The notes under the pieces: model-generated
The model's database searches: none
Seen by the model: only the letters and a program-made list of their open reading frames with translations
Told to the model about the DNA's origin: nothing
DNA from: Pleurotus djamor
Lineage: Eukaryota > Basidiomycota > Agaricomycetes > Agaricales > Pleurotaceae
NCBI GenBank assembly: GCA_029747585.1
Contig: JAPEVF010000434.1
Coordinates: forward strand, 1-38,173
Direction: 5' to 3'
DNA length: 38,173 nt
Program-made: the position numbers and the translations under genes
Shown: positions 1-9,980 of the stretch, piece by piece
Numbering within the stretch: position 1 is the stretch's first letter
Layout of the letters: each line of letters begins with the position of its first letter

Positions 1-1098
1 GACAGAGGAAATTCAGGCCATCGTCGCAAAGTACGTCACCGCTGGCTGAGTGAATCGGATGTCATGGTCAACCCGTAATCGTAGGAATGGCACCCCGCTG
101 TCTTGCAATGTGTGGGGCAAAGCAGAGGCCAATTGTCGCCTTTCTGGAACCCCAGACTGCTTGTTATCCTTCGCGAATCCGCAAGTCGTTGCGGACTGTG
201 CTTTCCATCCCTGTGTCAGGTCTGTTATCCATATTTCCTAGCCCGTACGCCTTCCTGAACCTCTTTCACAGGCTACAACGATGGGCCAAGGATAAAGTCT
301 TGTCATTCGTCCCGCCTGATGGTCATTTCACCTTATTTGAGTATCGTTACGTTCCCGGTGCCTCGTCTACGAGTGCTGCTCGTTTCGCCAGTCCTACTAC
401 CTCTGGATCCCCGGCTGTGGCTTCGGGGAAGGACATTGTCCCTCTCCCCATTTCACTGAAACATTCCTTTGAATTGACTGAAACGACCTGTACGTGCCCT
501 CTTCCCTTGTCCACGGGCTCTAACTGACCAAGCATATAGGTTCATTCGACATAAATGTTACTTCACGCCTGACGACAAAGGGTGTTGAAAACTTCGTCGC
601 AGAACTATACGTGGGCGAGGGTATGAGTGCATTCAAGTGTACCGTTGGTCGATCATCAGGCGGGTTCAGCAACACTTCGGCTCGCGGAATTGGTTCCGAC
701 TCGCATGGGGGCGGATCGGGAGGTGCTTCATGGTCTTTAGATACCAAGAAACGGGTAAGATATTTCAGTTCCTCGTCACCGCCGAGGTTAACCAATAACA
801 TGGATAGGTCCTTAGATGGGAGATACCAACAATAACGCCGTCGAGTAGTTGGTACCTGAGAGGATCCTTCAGCTCCAGGTTTGTTTCCGTTCTCTACCAG
901 TTTCTAGGGCGAACTCAACCTATGGGCAGTTCTTCGTCGGCACCGAGGCCAGCACATGGCATCCAAACGCATTTTGAGATACCCTCATACACATACTCTT
1001 CGCTCAAAGTGGAGTCGCTCAAGGTCATTGGCGAAAGCTATAAGCCCTATAAAGGCGTACGAGGGAGATCAACCGGCAACATTGAGTGGCGATGGTGA
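1..1098 (+). CDS. APM3: AP-3 adaptor complex subunit mu, C-terminal part (5' end outside window)
   Basis: Medium (mu) subunit of the AP-3 coat, which sorts cargo from Golgi/endosomes to the vacuole. The visible part is the mu-homology domain that binds tyrosine sorting signals. Spliced exons are 1-30, 85-219, 272-489, 540-754, 808-878 and 930-1098, all phase-compatible. Recognisable segments are LSFANPQ followed by FHPCVR, then RWAKDKVLSFVPPDGHF, then VLRWEIPTITP, and near the end SYKPYKGVRG before a stop at 1096-1098. These match the order in AP-3 mu proteins (LSFxNP, FHPCxRFKRW, LSFIPPDG, YKPFKGV). A Ser/Gly-rich insert lies around 650-720. The start codon and longin-like N-terminus lie upstream of the window. 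Assignment to AP-3 rather than AP-1/2 mu rests on the FHPC and YKPxKGV signatures. Confidence 0.9.
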
Positions 1099-1220
1099 TC
1101 GTCGGCCTTCATGCACCCATAATCCAACCACTTTTTTGCTTTGTCCACATGAAACCTCAGTCAAATACTCAAAGATGAGTGATGCATTATCCCGAGATAT
1201 GTCTATACGAAAACGAGAGA

Positions 1221-1968
1221 TTACATCATATTGAGATCGCCGAACTTCTCCTTGTAACCTGAGTAGATGCAGATTCAGCACCAGTACAGATGCAAGGTCC
1301 AGGAAGTGCAACGTACCGGGTACTGTCCATTTACCCTTCTTCAGCATGGTCTCAACGGCCTCAACGATACGGGGGTGTGCGGCGCCAACATCCTCAACGG
1401 TCATATCCTCGAACGGACGAGCATCCTCAATGTTAGCCAAGGTTGCCTGGAGCTCCTTCAGCTCGACGTCGATCTTCTGCTCGGTCTCCTGAGCCTTGGC
1501 GACCTGTGAACATCAATGAGCGCAAGCCCTATAGAGTGCAGCGAGTGTTACGGACGGCCTTGGCTTCAAAGGTCTCGATGGCTTTGACGTGAGCGGAGAC
1601 ATCGTATGACACGGGCTTGAAATCCTTCAAGAGTTTCTCGGCCTCATCGACAATAGCCTTGTTCTTGAGAACGGAGCGGTAGTAAGCGAGGTCGACGGTT
1701 GTGGGTTGGCTGGCAAATTGACCGTGCAGCCGTTGGGCCTCCGAATGGCGTTTGCGGAAGGCTTGGAGGGAGGCAATGGTTTCTGCAGAGCAAGTACATT
1801 GGTTTGCATCGGTTTATATGATACCAGGAATAAAAGCGCACCCTTTCCAAGACCGAGAGAGGAGTAGACGCGGGAGAAATCCTATGGAGAAGTGGTCGGG
1901 CATAAGGGCTGCAAAGAGTTTGCGCAAAAACATACAACTGCCGCTGACGCTGCTGCTTTTGTGGCCAT
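1221..1968 (-). CDS. ATP7: Mitochondrial ATP synthase subunit d (peripheral stalk)
   Basis: Subunit d of the F1Fo-ATP synthase peripheral stalk at the inner mitochondrial membrane. Five exons on the minus strand: 1968-1936, 1881-1842, 1782-1556, 1503-1317 and 1258-1221. They total 525 nt, giving 174 residues, the same length as yeast Atp7. The N-terminus reads MATKAAASAAV, then DFSRVYSSLGLGK, a QAFRKRHSEAQR segment, SQPTTVDLAYYRSVLKN, and near the C-terminus ARPFEDMTVEDV and KKGKWTVPGYKEKFGDLN. The last is the conserved KGKWxVPGY...FGDLN tail of the family. The third intron uses an unusual GTCCGT donor. The gene is divergently arranged with IBA57 across about 230 bp. No cleavable presequence is obvious, as in other subunit d proteins. 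Confidence 0.95.
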
Positions 1969-2196
1969 GTCCTTCAGAGATACGTGTGTGAGTGTTCCGC
2001 GCGTAAAGACGGTGAAAGAAGCACTGACTGAGGCTGGCTGGAGGAGGAACTGGAGGGAGGGAGGGAAATTCTAATGCGGCCAATGCGACGAACAACCAAG
2101 TCGGATTCAGTCGGGAAAGTGTCTCACGGTCAGTTTAATATTCCCACAGTCACAAATCGCGACAGAGGTAACTGTACAACCTCCGATCGAGCGACC
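1969..2196. promoter_or_regulatory. Shared divergent promoter region of ATP7 and IBA57
   Basis: The 228 bp between the ATP7 start (1968, minus) and the IBA57 start (2197, plus) must hold both promoters and both 5' leaders. I see no convincing TATA box. The IBA57 frame stays open upstream to an ATG at 2074. The start at 2197 is preferred because the protein then begins directly at the conserved part. Co-regulation is inferred from arrangement only. Confidence 0.45.
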
Positions 2197-3479
2197 ATGT
2201 CTCCTCTACGATGTGCCTTTCGTCTTCCACCGACAATTGTGCCATTAGCTAACAAGTCGTTCATTTCAATCACTGGATCTCAGGCTGCACAATTTCTCAA
2301 TGGACTATTGACTACTTCTGTTGCCGACCCACCTCAGCCATTCTTCTCAGCGTTCCTAAACCCACAAGTGGGTCATGCTCTCGCATCTGCTCACCGGAGT
2401 TGCTCTGCTAATGGTCGTACCCCAGGGGAGAGTGATCAACGATGTATTTGCTTACACCACGGTAGATGAAGCCACCGGACGCGCTGGGTATATAGTGGAG
2501 CATGACAAATCTACGGACCTACTGTCTATGCTCAAACGACATGTTCTTCGTTCCAAAGTCAAGATACGCGATGTTTCCGACAAATACGATTCCTGGGCCA
2601 TCTTTGGGTCTCAGGATGAAAATAAACACGATATTTCGCGTCAATGGCACTTCGCTAATAGCCTTTGCGTCGAACCAGTTTGGCCGTCTGCTGAATGGCC
2701 TTGGGGGACGGAACAGCATGTCATTCTTGATCAACGGGCACCTGGGATGGGGAAGCGTAGGCTGTTACGGAAGGGGGATCGACGTACGTTCCGCTGTCCT
2801 CCTTCGCGTTCTTTCGTCTCACAAACACACGCCTCAGCTCAGGAAGCCGGTGACCATGACCTTGGTTCTCCAGACGATTTCACACTCCATCGCATACTTC
2901 GTGGCGTCCCAGAAGGCCCTACTGACATAACACCAGAACATTCTTTCCCCATGGATTCCAATCTTGACATAATGGGAGGCGGTCAGCTACAATCTTACTT
3001 TTGACAAACCCTTCGCGCTGATGTTTGTCACATCTCAGTCAACTTTCGCAAGGGGTGCTATGTTGGTCAGGAACTCACTGTGCGGACTTATCATACTGGC
3101 GTAGTGCGCAAGCGTATACTGCCAGTGATGATTCATAAGACTCCTGAAACGTTGGTCATCCTCTTCTCCGACGCGTACAATTGCTGACTCTCCAGGTAGT
3201 CCTCCGGAGGTCGTCCCCTCGTCGACAATTGATCCCATAACTACTTTCCCCAATATTCAACCCCGCGTCATCCGACAGCCTGGAGATGACCGTCCAATAC
3301 CACGGCCGCGCAGTGCGGGTAAACTCCTCACTAACAGATGTGGTCTGGGTCTTGCCCTGCTCCGCTTGGAGCACGTCGCTGCTGCTGAGAAGGGAGCGAC
3401 TACCCTCGAAATCAATGACGATGGAAAACAAATGCAGATAACACCTTGGTGGCCTGACTGGTGGCCGCGCTCGACATGA
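2197..3479 (+). CDS. IBA57: Mitochondrial iron-sulfur cluster assembly factor IBA57 (CAF17 / YgfZ-GcvT family)
   Basis: Folate-binding YgfZ/GcvT-type protein that acts with ISA1/ISA2 in late assembly of mitochondrial [4Fe-4S] proteins such as aconitase and lipoyl synthase. Proposed exons are 2197-2367, 2426-2783, 2838-2981, 3039-3150 and 3200-3479, totalling 1065 nt or 354 residues. Seen in order: [68 protein letters not shown], and [17 protein letters not shown]. The last contains the K-G-C-Y-x-G-Q-E signature with the family's key cysteine. The 54-nt intron 2784-2837 is a multiple of three and stop-free, so retention would also keep the frame. The C-terminus ends with WWPDWWP. The gene lies between other mitochondrial genes. 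Confidence 0.93.
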
Positions 3480-3608
3480 ATATCCGTACCCACTGTTTGT
3501 ATAATATAATCAATTTGCCCACTCAGTTGAAGTCTGCGAAGGAAGTACATTGATACTGAAGGAAGGGTATGTCACATATGATAGCGGTATAATGGAGATC
3601 CTCGGACA

Positions 3609-4048
3609 CTATCGCTGTTCTGCTAGCACAGTAGCGAAGACATATTCCCCATCATGACTAACGGATACATGAAGCTGAAGGTCTGTAGTTGCCAGTGCCT
3701 GGGGAAGGAAAGAAAGGGTTGGTTTTCGGCCGTTGGTCAAGCTTGTATAGGTGAATTCCTTCCAGGTCGCTCGGTACGTCGGGTACAACGCTTTATAGGC
3801 AGCCTCCTTCACGCCCCAACTACAATTCAAACATCAGAGACGCGGATAATCATAAGATACGAACGGCAAAAGGTGACACACCGGACTGCAAGAAAGCGAG
3901 CCCCCTCGGAATCATCGCGGATTGTCTTCCAAGATAATTGCTCATTTGCACTGAGGATTCGAGCAGGAAATTTGGCCCCTCTGCGCTGTAACAAGGCCGC
4001 GATTCGTGGTAGGTGAACAATGTCAACACCAATGCCGATGATGGACAT
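3609..4048 (-). CDS. PPT2: Mitochondrial holo-[acyl-carrier-protein] synthase (4'-phosphopantetheinyl transferase)
   Basis: AcpS-type transferase that moves 4'-phosphopantetheine from CoA onto mitochondrial acyl carrier protein, needed for octanoate/lipoate synthesis. Two exons, 4048-3882 and 3819-3609, encode 125 residues, in the usual size range. The N-terminus MSIIGIGVDIVHLPRI carries the GxGxD Mg-binding motif. ARILSANEQ follows, and after the intron WGVKEAAYKAL gives the second motif (K-E-A-A-x-K). The C-terminus contains HVSVSHDGEYVFATV, matching the SISHD strand of AcpS enzymes. An upstream in-frame ATG at 4081 would add 11 residues and run into the COA5 leader. The start at 4048 is chosen because family members begin just before GIGVD. 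The start faces COA5 at only 46 bp. Confidence 0.92.
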
Positions 4049-4094
4049 TTGGTCGATCGAGTCTATTAGGCGCCCACACACACTGGTTGTCCGA
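4049..4094. promoter_or_regulatory. 46-bp head-to-head gap between PPT2 and COA5
   Basis: The two start codons (4048 minus, 4095 plus) are separated by only 46 bp, so the two genes must share regulatory DNA, and at least one core promoter or leader may reach into the neighbouring gene. The sequence itself shows no TATA box. In-frame ATGs exist on both sides (4020 plus, 4081 minus), which would overlap the other gene's leader. Confidence 0.5.
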
Positions 4095-4437
4095 ATGGCA
4101 TCATCATGTCAAGCCCTCTTCGCCGCTCTCAAAGACTGCTTAATGCACTCGGATTGCGTCCTCAAACAAGGAAATCTACCATCAGATTGTCTCAAAAACC
4201 ACACGGAGGAGTTGCCAGAACAGTGCCAGTCACTGCGGAAAGCGCATTTTGAGTGCAAAAGGGGAATGGTACGTCGATCTTTTCGTTGAGTTGCGTTCTG
4301 GGCTAAATGGCTTCGATAACAAGTTGGACATGCGCAAAAGATTTCGAGGGAACATTGTTGGCTCGCAGTTTGAATTCGTTCCGTCCAAAGATAATACGTC
4401 TCCCACAACGTCGGTGTCGAATAGCCTTGCCGAATAA
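4095..4437 (+). CDS. COA5: Cytochrome c oxidase assembly factor 5 (PET191 family, twin CX9C)
   Basis: Small intermembrane-space protein required for cytochrome c oxidase assembly. Exons are 4095-4268 and 4324-4437, giving 95 residues. The first exon shows two CX9C pairs: C-QALFAALKD-C and C-QSLRKAHFE-C. The VLKQ and LPEQC segments between them are characteristic of Pet191/COA5. The intron uses a GTACGT donor directly after the CKRGM segment, and the second exon opens with LDMRKRFRGN, which completes the family's CKRGMLDMRKRFRG block. The C-terminal about 25 residues are Ser/Thr-rich and variable. The start at 4095 gives MASSCQ, the standard N-terminus, although the frame is open upstream to 4020. 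Confidence 0.95.
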
Positions 4438-4772
4438 TCGCGTATCCCCCAGCTATATTGCTGTCCTTCCTTCGTGCCTGTGTGCTTTCCATGAATAAGT
4501 CTGTTCGCATTGCTTCAAGCTGTCGGTTTACAAAGCATTTTCAAGCTATCGATGATCTGTCAGCTCGGCGAGGGCGTGATTAATCAGCTGAGCAGAGTCT
4601 CCCTTATACCCTGCTCAAGTCTTCTCATCGGCACCCCGGAATGCGAACTACTCACTTGCTATATAAAACAGCCAAGCTTTCCACTCCATCTCCACTGCTA
4701 CGAACACACGTTCCCTCTCCCACCCAACAAATAGCTGCTCATCGACTCTTTCAACTATCGAAACGGTTCAGC
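4438..4772 (+). promoter_or_regulatory. Promoter region of the glutathione S-transferase gene with TATA box
   Basis: A gene-free stretch of 335 bp. A good TATA element (TATATAAAA, about 4660-4668) lies roughly 105 bp before the GST start. It is followed by a pyrimidine-rich leader from about 4678 to 4735, typical of inducible fungal promoters. I saw no open frame here worth annotating. Confidence 0.55.
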
Positions 4773-5763
4773 ATGTCTGCGCAGAAACCCTTGCTTCTGT
4801 ACACTTTCCCGACGCCCAATGGTCACAAAGTTTCGGTCTTCTTGGAAGAACTCAAGGCTGCCTACGGTATTGACTATGAGTAAGCTTTGGTTCTGGGTTT
4901 CACATGGAGCATACCCAAGTTACTCGGTGTTTGCAGCGTTGAAGTCACGGATATCTCGACGAACATCCAGAAGGTAATGTTATTACTGGACACCACCGAC
5001 GTCTGTTTCTCATTGCCTTACCCAATTAGGAGCCTTGGTTTATCAAATTGAATCCCAATGGCCGCATCCCCGTTCTTGTTGACCGATCTCGAGATAATTT
5101 CCCCGTCTTCGAGACTGCTGCTATCCTCCTCTACTTGCAGCACCATTATGACAAGGATAACAAGTTCGCCTGGAAGGCCGACTCCGAGCCGAATTTCTGG
5201 AGTGAGACCCTCCAGTGGATCTTCTTTGCGGTATGTTCCCATCTGCCGTGATTGACGTCATTTAACTCACGTCCGATGAAGCACGGAGGTGTCGGTCCCA
5301 TGCAAGGCCAGGCTAACCACTTCAATCGCTTTGCGAAGGAGAAAATCCCCTATGCAATCAACAGTGAGTGTTATTCCTTTCCCTAACTTCCTTGAATTAA
5401 CTCTCTAAACAGGATACATCGACGAAACCAAACGTCTCTATGGAGTACTTCAGATCAGGCTGAGCGACCGCGACTGGCTTGTCGGGCCTGGTCGTGGAAC
5501 TTACAGCATCGCTGATATCAACGTCATTCCTTGGTAAGTATCTATTACTCACCCACACATCTCGTGTATTGATGGATGGGCAGGGTTCGAATCCACGAAT
5601 ATGCTGGCATCGAGAGTTTGGACGAATGGCCGGCTGTGAAGGTACGTTTTCCTGATCCTTTTCGCTGGAAGTTAGCTGTACCCATCTCCCTTAGGCCTGG
5701 GTTGAGCGTGCATTGGCTCGTCCTGCTTTCCAGGCAGGCATCAACGTTCCTCCTCGTAACTAG
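4773..5763 (+). CDS. Glutathione S-transferase, Ure2-like class
   Basis: Conjugates glutathione to electrophiles or reduces peroxides; cytosolic by family. Seven exons: 4773-4879, 4937-4973, 5030-5230, 5282-5363, 5413-5533, 5584-5641 and 5695-5763. They encode 224 residues, normal for the class. The N-terminal thioredoxin-like domain reads [19 protein letters not shown], then [18 protein letters not shown] and [10 protein letters not shown], matching the Ure2p-like pattern (TPNGxKxxxx[14 protein letters not shown]-xAIL). Here the usual FES appears as FETAAI, with Thr. The C-terminal helical domain contains [27 protein letters not shown] and [17 protein letters not shown], where SIADI is the N-capping motif. 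The start at 4773 is the first ATG after the TATA box and CT-rich leader. A tRNA gene lies 30 bp downstream on the other strand. Confidence 0.93.
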
Positions 5764-5793
5764 TTGAATGTAATTTATTGAAGTAAAGCAAAA

Positions 5794-5867
5794 TGATTCG
5801 ACCCAGGCTCGAACTGGGGACCTTCTGTGTGTTAGACAGATGCGATAACCAACTACGCCATCGAACC
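5794..5867 (-). tRNA. tRNA-Val (AAC)
   Basis: A complete 74-nt cloverleaf without intron reads on the minus strand. The 7-bp acceptor stem pairs GGTTCGA with TCGAATC (one G-T pair), followed by discriminator A. The D arm is GCG...CGC with GTTGGTTA in the loop. The anticodon arm is TCTGT-CTAACAC-ACAGA, giving anticodon AAC. The T arm is CCCAG-TTCGAGC-CTGGG with an intact B box. CCA is not encoded, as expected in eukaryotes. It sits tail to tail with the GST gene. Confidence 0.95.
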
Positions 5868-5969
5868 TTGTTGTATGGGGTTAGGCGCTTGCTGTTGTGA
5901 TCTGCGGAGTGTGGCCATGTCCGAGACTCCGAGTAAACTGCCCGCTATTCCTCTTGGACGCGAATAGTC

Positions 5970-7191
5970 ATGTTTCCGCGTCGTGCACCGCGTCTTCCTT
6001 GCTCCTTCTCGTCACGAAGAAATCTACACAATGTTCACCACATCTCTGACATAAAGAATGGCACAAGCATAACTCTGGCTCACCCAATGGATCCAGGACC
6101 AAGCCAGTCGAATTCATCGACCTCTGCTACATCGGGATCAGACGACAGAAATACTGTCAATGCCTCTTCGTCCTACAATTCGTCCGCCAATGTTCTGACA
6201 GACTCAGAGCTTTCTACGCCATCCGTGGCCTCGGGGGACTCGAGCAAAGACCCCACAGCGACCTCCGCGGCAAACAGTGCTCTCCCAGTCCCAACGATCT
6301 ACCGCACGCATTCACAACCACCATTCCATACACATGCTTTCTTTACTGCACTGGAAAAGACTTTTCCTACACCGACTGCGCGTAGTCTGATGCGCGCAAC
6401 ACGTGCTTTACTGGTGGATCGCATCGGCAGAGTGAGGAGGGAAGCACTGACGGTCAAAGATCTTGAGAACGTACGTCTCGTCGACTTCTACGCTAGTTAT
6501 GCTTCCTCACTGATACCTGTGTGTGTGCGTGGGCTTAGCAAGCGTACCTTTTCAAAGCAGCACTGTCTGAGCTTCGCGCCGAGACGACTACCAGTACGGG
6601 AAACGATGTCGCCACGATCAGAACCACCACGGCTGCTCTAAGACGAGAGATTGACCGGTTAGATATCAAGATGAAAGAAGATATCGATACATTGAAACAC
6701 GAGTACGCTATGACGTTCGATCCTCAGTGGCCTCTATTGACATCATGTTTTCTGAAGAATCCAAATGGAGCTTGACAGTCGGAAGAATGAAGTCAAGGCT
6801 GAGTTTAAGCGGCAGGATATCGTTATTGAAGTGAGCAAACATGCAACACTACACTTCTTGGCGAACGGCTGACCTGATTCGTTTCAGACACTCCTCAATA
6901 AGTCCATTGTCAATATATCTGACCTTCGCACGGATGTCGAAGAGATAAAATGGGAGAATATGCGTAAATCAGTTGGTACGCATTGGCTCAGTCGCTCATT
7001 CCTGTCGTCTTGCTTGCTGACGCGTACCCTTTGCAGTTACACTCTCTGCATTCCTTCTTGTCATCGTCGTCAGCATGGAGCTCCTCCGACCCAGCCCAAC
7101 CAAGGAGTCACCTTCTCCGTCGCCTCTGTCGCCTCCGCCGCCACCACCGCCACCTATATCTTACCCATCTGAGTTCGTCGCAGAGCGTTGA
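5970..7191 (+). CDS. Mitochondrial coiled-coil membrane protein, CCDC90 / DUF1640 family (MCUR1-like)
   Basis: Exons 5970-6470, 6539-6702, 6758-6830, 6888-6975 and 7037-7191 encode 326 residues. The N-terminus [10 protein letters not shown]...SRRN is basic and Ser/Arg-rich, consistent with a mitochondrial presequence, and is followed by a Ser/Thr-rich linker. The family core begins near residue 115 with [20 protein letters not shown], then a long coiled coil ([51 protein letters not shown]). A single transmembrane helix ([14 protein letters not shown]) is followed by a Pro/Ser-rich tail with eight consecutive prolines. Members include yeast Fmp32-like proteins and human CCDC90A/B, linked to calcium uniporter regulation or cytochrome oxidase assembly. 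Which role applies here cannot be read from sequence. The proline-rich extension after the membrane helix looks unusual. Confidence 0.85.
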
Positions 7192-7466
7192 AATGACACT
7201 TCGGCTTAACATATCTTATACACCATCGCAAGAACTTAGCTGATGGTTCATATAGAATACTCTAGTCCTTCGTAGAGAAGTGCCCCGGTGCTTTCGGCTC
7301 GATGCTGGTGCTCCAATCTCAATCTAATAACTGCTGACTGGACATTGTCAGGTATTTCAAACGATTAGCTTCCTTCAACTGGGCTGCCATTTGTTTAGAT
7401 GGGCCCCTGTGTCCGATGTACAGAGCCCCCTGATGCCACCGCTCTTGAACTTGAACACGATCGACC

Positions 7467-8559
7467 ATGTCTTCGATTTATCCAGAGAATTTGGGCTATC
7501 CAGCCATTCCTGAATTCAACGCGTTATGTATTCGGGGACCCTACCCGCCATCGGCCCCGCTTCACCTCTGCTTCTCGCACATCGCACGGCTGGACAACCC
7601 GTACGGAACTGTTGCTTTGGTGCTCTCCCCTTCAAGGCAGCAACTCTTAGAGTCACTAAAAGATGACACTTGGCTAACCCAACACTCTGGAACAGGCGCT
7701 GTAGCGGCTCTTTCCCAACATGCGCGAATACTGTATGTGTCGGCCCATCGCACGGTTTCTGATTCTTTATCCACCTTCCTTCGCGGTCTAGTTACCCTTC
7801 GTCAGTTCGACATCTACGTCTCGCACTCGCTACGCTTCACGTGGCAGAACCCTCAAATGATCCATCATGGAACCCCAAAGTGACCTTTCCATCAAGTCCT
7901 TCGCTGATCATTCTCCACGAGATATCTTCGTATCTTCAACCTCATGAAAATCTAGAAAACAACCCGTCCACCAGGTGAGCTCTCTTTCTTGTTTTTCATG
8001 CGCAGAAGTGAATTTAAGGAATACGAACACAGCCCTCCGCCAACTCTGGCCTCATACATGACTTTGATCTCTGAGGCTCTGGCCGCCTCATCCTTCCTCT
8101 CCGAACAAAATACAAGGTTAGGTTATCATACATGACGCTTTCGAAGGCGTCCTATCCATTGACCTCATCCACAGCCCTAATTCCACAGGCACACGCCTCG
8201 CCTTATTTGACTCCAAGCTCGACACTCTACAATTGCCTATCCTCAGAACCCCCCAGCACGCGCCTCATGCCAGCGAAGTACCAGAAGACATCGAAGACGC
8301 ACCACGCGTCGAAGCGGTCTTCACGTTTGTACAAAAATACTTCGATTACCATCTAACTTTCGAGTCAGCTGGTGGGTGCCACAAAGTTTGAGCTAGTATC
8401 CCACTCTCTAATGTACCCGGGTGTGGAATCTGGATTTTTTTAGGGGATGGTGCTGCTGCAGGAAATGAATCCATGGGAGCACCAGAGGTCCACCCTTCAG
8501 TGAGAAGGGTGGCCAGATTAACGCGTGGTCAGGAAGTTATCCACGAATATCCCTTGTGA
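7467..8559 (+). CDS. Conserved fungal protein of unknown function
   Basis: Exons 7467-7785, 7848-7974, 8006-8116, 8175-8371 and 8444-8559 join in phase to 289 residues. No named family is recognised with confidence. Several stretches look like an alpha/beta fold: GTVALVLSPSRQQLLESLKD, PSLIILHEISSYLQ (four hydrophobics then HE, reminiscent of a Walker-B-like strand), TLASYMTLISEALAASSFL and GTRLALFDSKLDTLQLP. The arrangement faintly resembles RecA-like accessory recombination proteins, but no Walker A loop is visible, so this is only a suggestion. Splice sites at 7786 (GTCTAG) and 8117 (GTTAGG) are weak. If the last intron is not removed, the protein would stop at 8389-8391 instead. Confidence 0.6.
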
Positions 8560-9090
8560 CGAGATGGGTGGCACGACTGGGAGTTTCTCGCTGTCGATAG
8601 CATCCAAGAACCATCTGCTTCGGTTTCATTTCCGGCTTCATATCACGATCCATAAAGTCAGTCTGAACAATCGGTTGGCAATTGGCCTTGGACGTCTGAA
8701 ATCCGGAAAGTGGACTATGTACCAAGGGAGTGGCAGAACTGGTAGTATATATACAGTCCAGCGTCAACTTGATCATCATAGCTAGTACAGTCACTTGTTT
8801 ACAAACAACAATTCGTGGCTAGCGTGGAGTAGCAGAGTAGATATGCATATGGTAAAGAAATCAGACGAAATACCTGAAACAACAAGAGATGGTACAATCT
8901 GCCCGAAGAGAAAAAAGAGTCTAGTGAAACAGGTGTAAGAGACCGCGAAACGAGGAGGAGTAGCAATTTTAATTCTCGAGCGAGTGCGTGAGCNGGGGGC
9001 CCGTTGGGTCACCCGAGGGCATTAGTCGTTGTCTTCATCGACGCAGGATTATGTGTCGTCTTGATCGTTCCAAACGTTGCCCAATCCACT
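8560..9090. other. Gene-free convergent intergenic region
   Basis: This 531-bp stretch lies between two genes that point at each other, so it holds both 3' ends. Small open frames exist on both strands but none has a plausible start context or recognisable protein. One ambiguous base is present at 8994. I see no repeat, tRNA or element signature. Confidence 0.6.
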
Positions 9091-9744
9091 CTACACTCGG
9101 TATATTGGTCTGCCCCTCTTATCAACTTCTGCACCCGTCCGAGCGTCGATATATCTTCGTCGTTTCGACCTGCCCAAAAAGCCCCATGAGCTGTAGCGGC
9201 CTTGATGTTTGTATTGAACTCCATCAACGGATCTCGGGGCAAGACCAAAGAATCGTCGTAGACGCTCCGTGAAGCTTAGTCCGGAATGATTGTATCGGGA
9301 GCCATGGTGCCCGGCGACGTAAGTTGGTTGAACGTAGGATGAATCAGCCTAATTCTCCAGTCAGACAAACGACAAAGAGAAGAAATTGAGAGTGCCATGC
9401 AAGTGCCATGTACTCACGTAGACTACGCCGGGGCTAGTTCCCGCGGTGGAGATGACTTGGGGTACGCTGGAGTGGTGACGATGATGCCTACTATGGCTGC
9501 GACCATGACCATGTCTGCTATGGCTTCTGCTTCGATGACTATTATGGCTTCGGTGTGACGAGGAGGGGACGATCACGACAGGATTTGCAGCACTGCCAGC
9601 ATAGGTGGGCTGGCCAGCGTAATATCCATCTGCTGCGTATTGGGTTGGGCCTGCTGTGTATGTGTCGTAGCCATGACCGTGACGGGAGGACGAGTAGGCT
9701 ATGGGCTGGGCAACGTATGAGCCTTGGGTGGGATGGTAGCTCAT
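9091..9744 (-). CDS. His/Ser/Tyr-rich basidiomycete protein of unknown function
   Basis: Two exons, 9744-9418 and 9348-9091, join in phase 0 (donor GTGAGT) to 194 residues. The N-terminal half is low complexity: Tyr/Gly-rich repeats (DGYYAGQPTYAG), a short PVVIVPS strand, then a dense His/Arg/Ser tract of about 30 residues (HRSHNSHRSRSHSRHGH). The C-terminal half is more conserved in look: SFTERLRRFFGLAP, GRYSSWGFLGRSKRRRYID, and the end DARTGAEVDKRGRPIYRV. The C-terminal block pattern (LRRFFG, W-G-F, YxDAxTGxEVDxxGRPIYRV) suggests a small folded module. No enzymatic motif is seen. It may bind metal or nucleic acid through the His/Arg tract; this is speculation. Confidence 0.75.
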
Positions 9745-9980
9745 AATGTGGGGGTGAGTGAGATGCGGTGAAGATCGAAGGGAGCTTTATCTAGTGGTGA
9801 CAGTCAAGGGTGACGCTATTGTGGTGGGAGAGATGAGCACACAGCCCCATCGGAGATACAATGCAATTATATTTTCTCTTGGGTCACACACAATCCCTTT
9901 TGGGCGCAGTAGTTATAAGTATAGAAACTGAAACATATAGACACGAGGCAACAAAGGTGGGGGCTTCAGGACGAAGCGAC

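Noticed and set aside
2784..2837. Reading IBA57 without the 54-nt intron
   Set aside because: Possible because the intron keeps frame, but the perfect GTACGT donor and better fit of the spliced protein favour removal.
2502..2930. Plus-strand open frame of 142 codons inside IBA57
   Set aside because: Overlaps IBA57 in another frame; the IBA57 frame carries all conserved motifs.
8843..9015. G/C-rich stretch near 8990-9015 as a possible hairpin or terminator-like element
   Set aside because: Contains an ambiguous base and shows no stable symmetric stem by eye.
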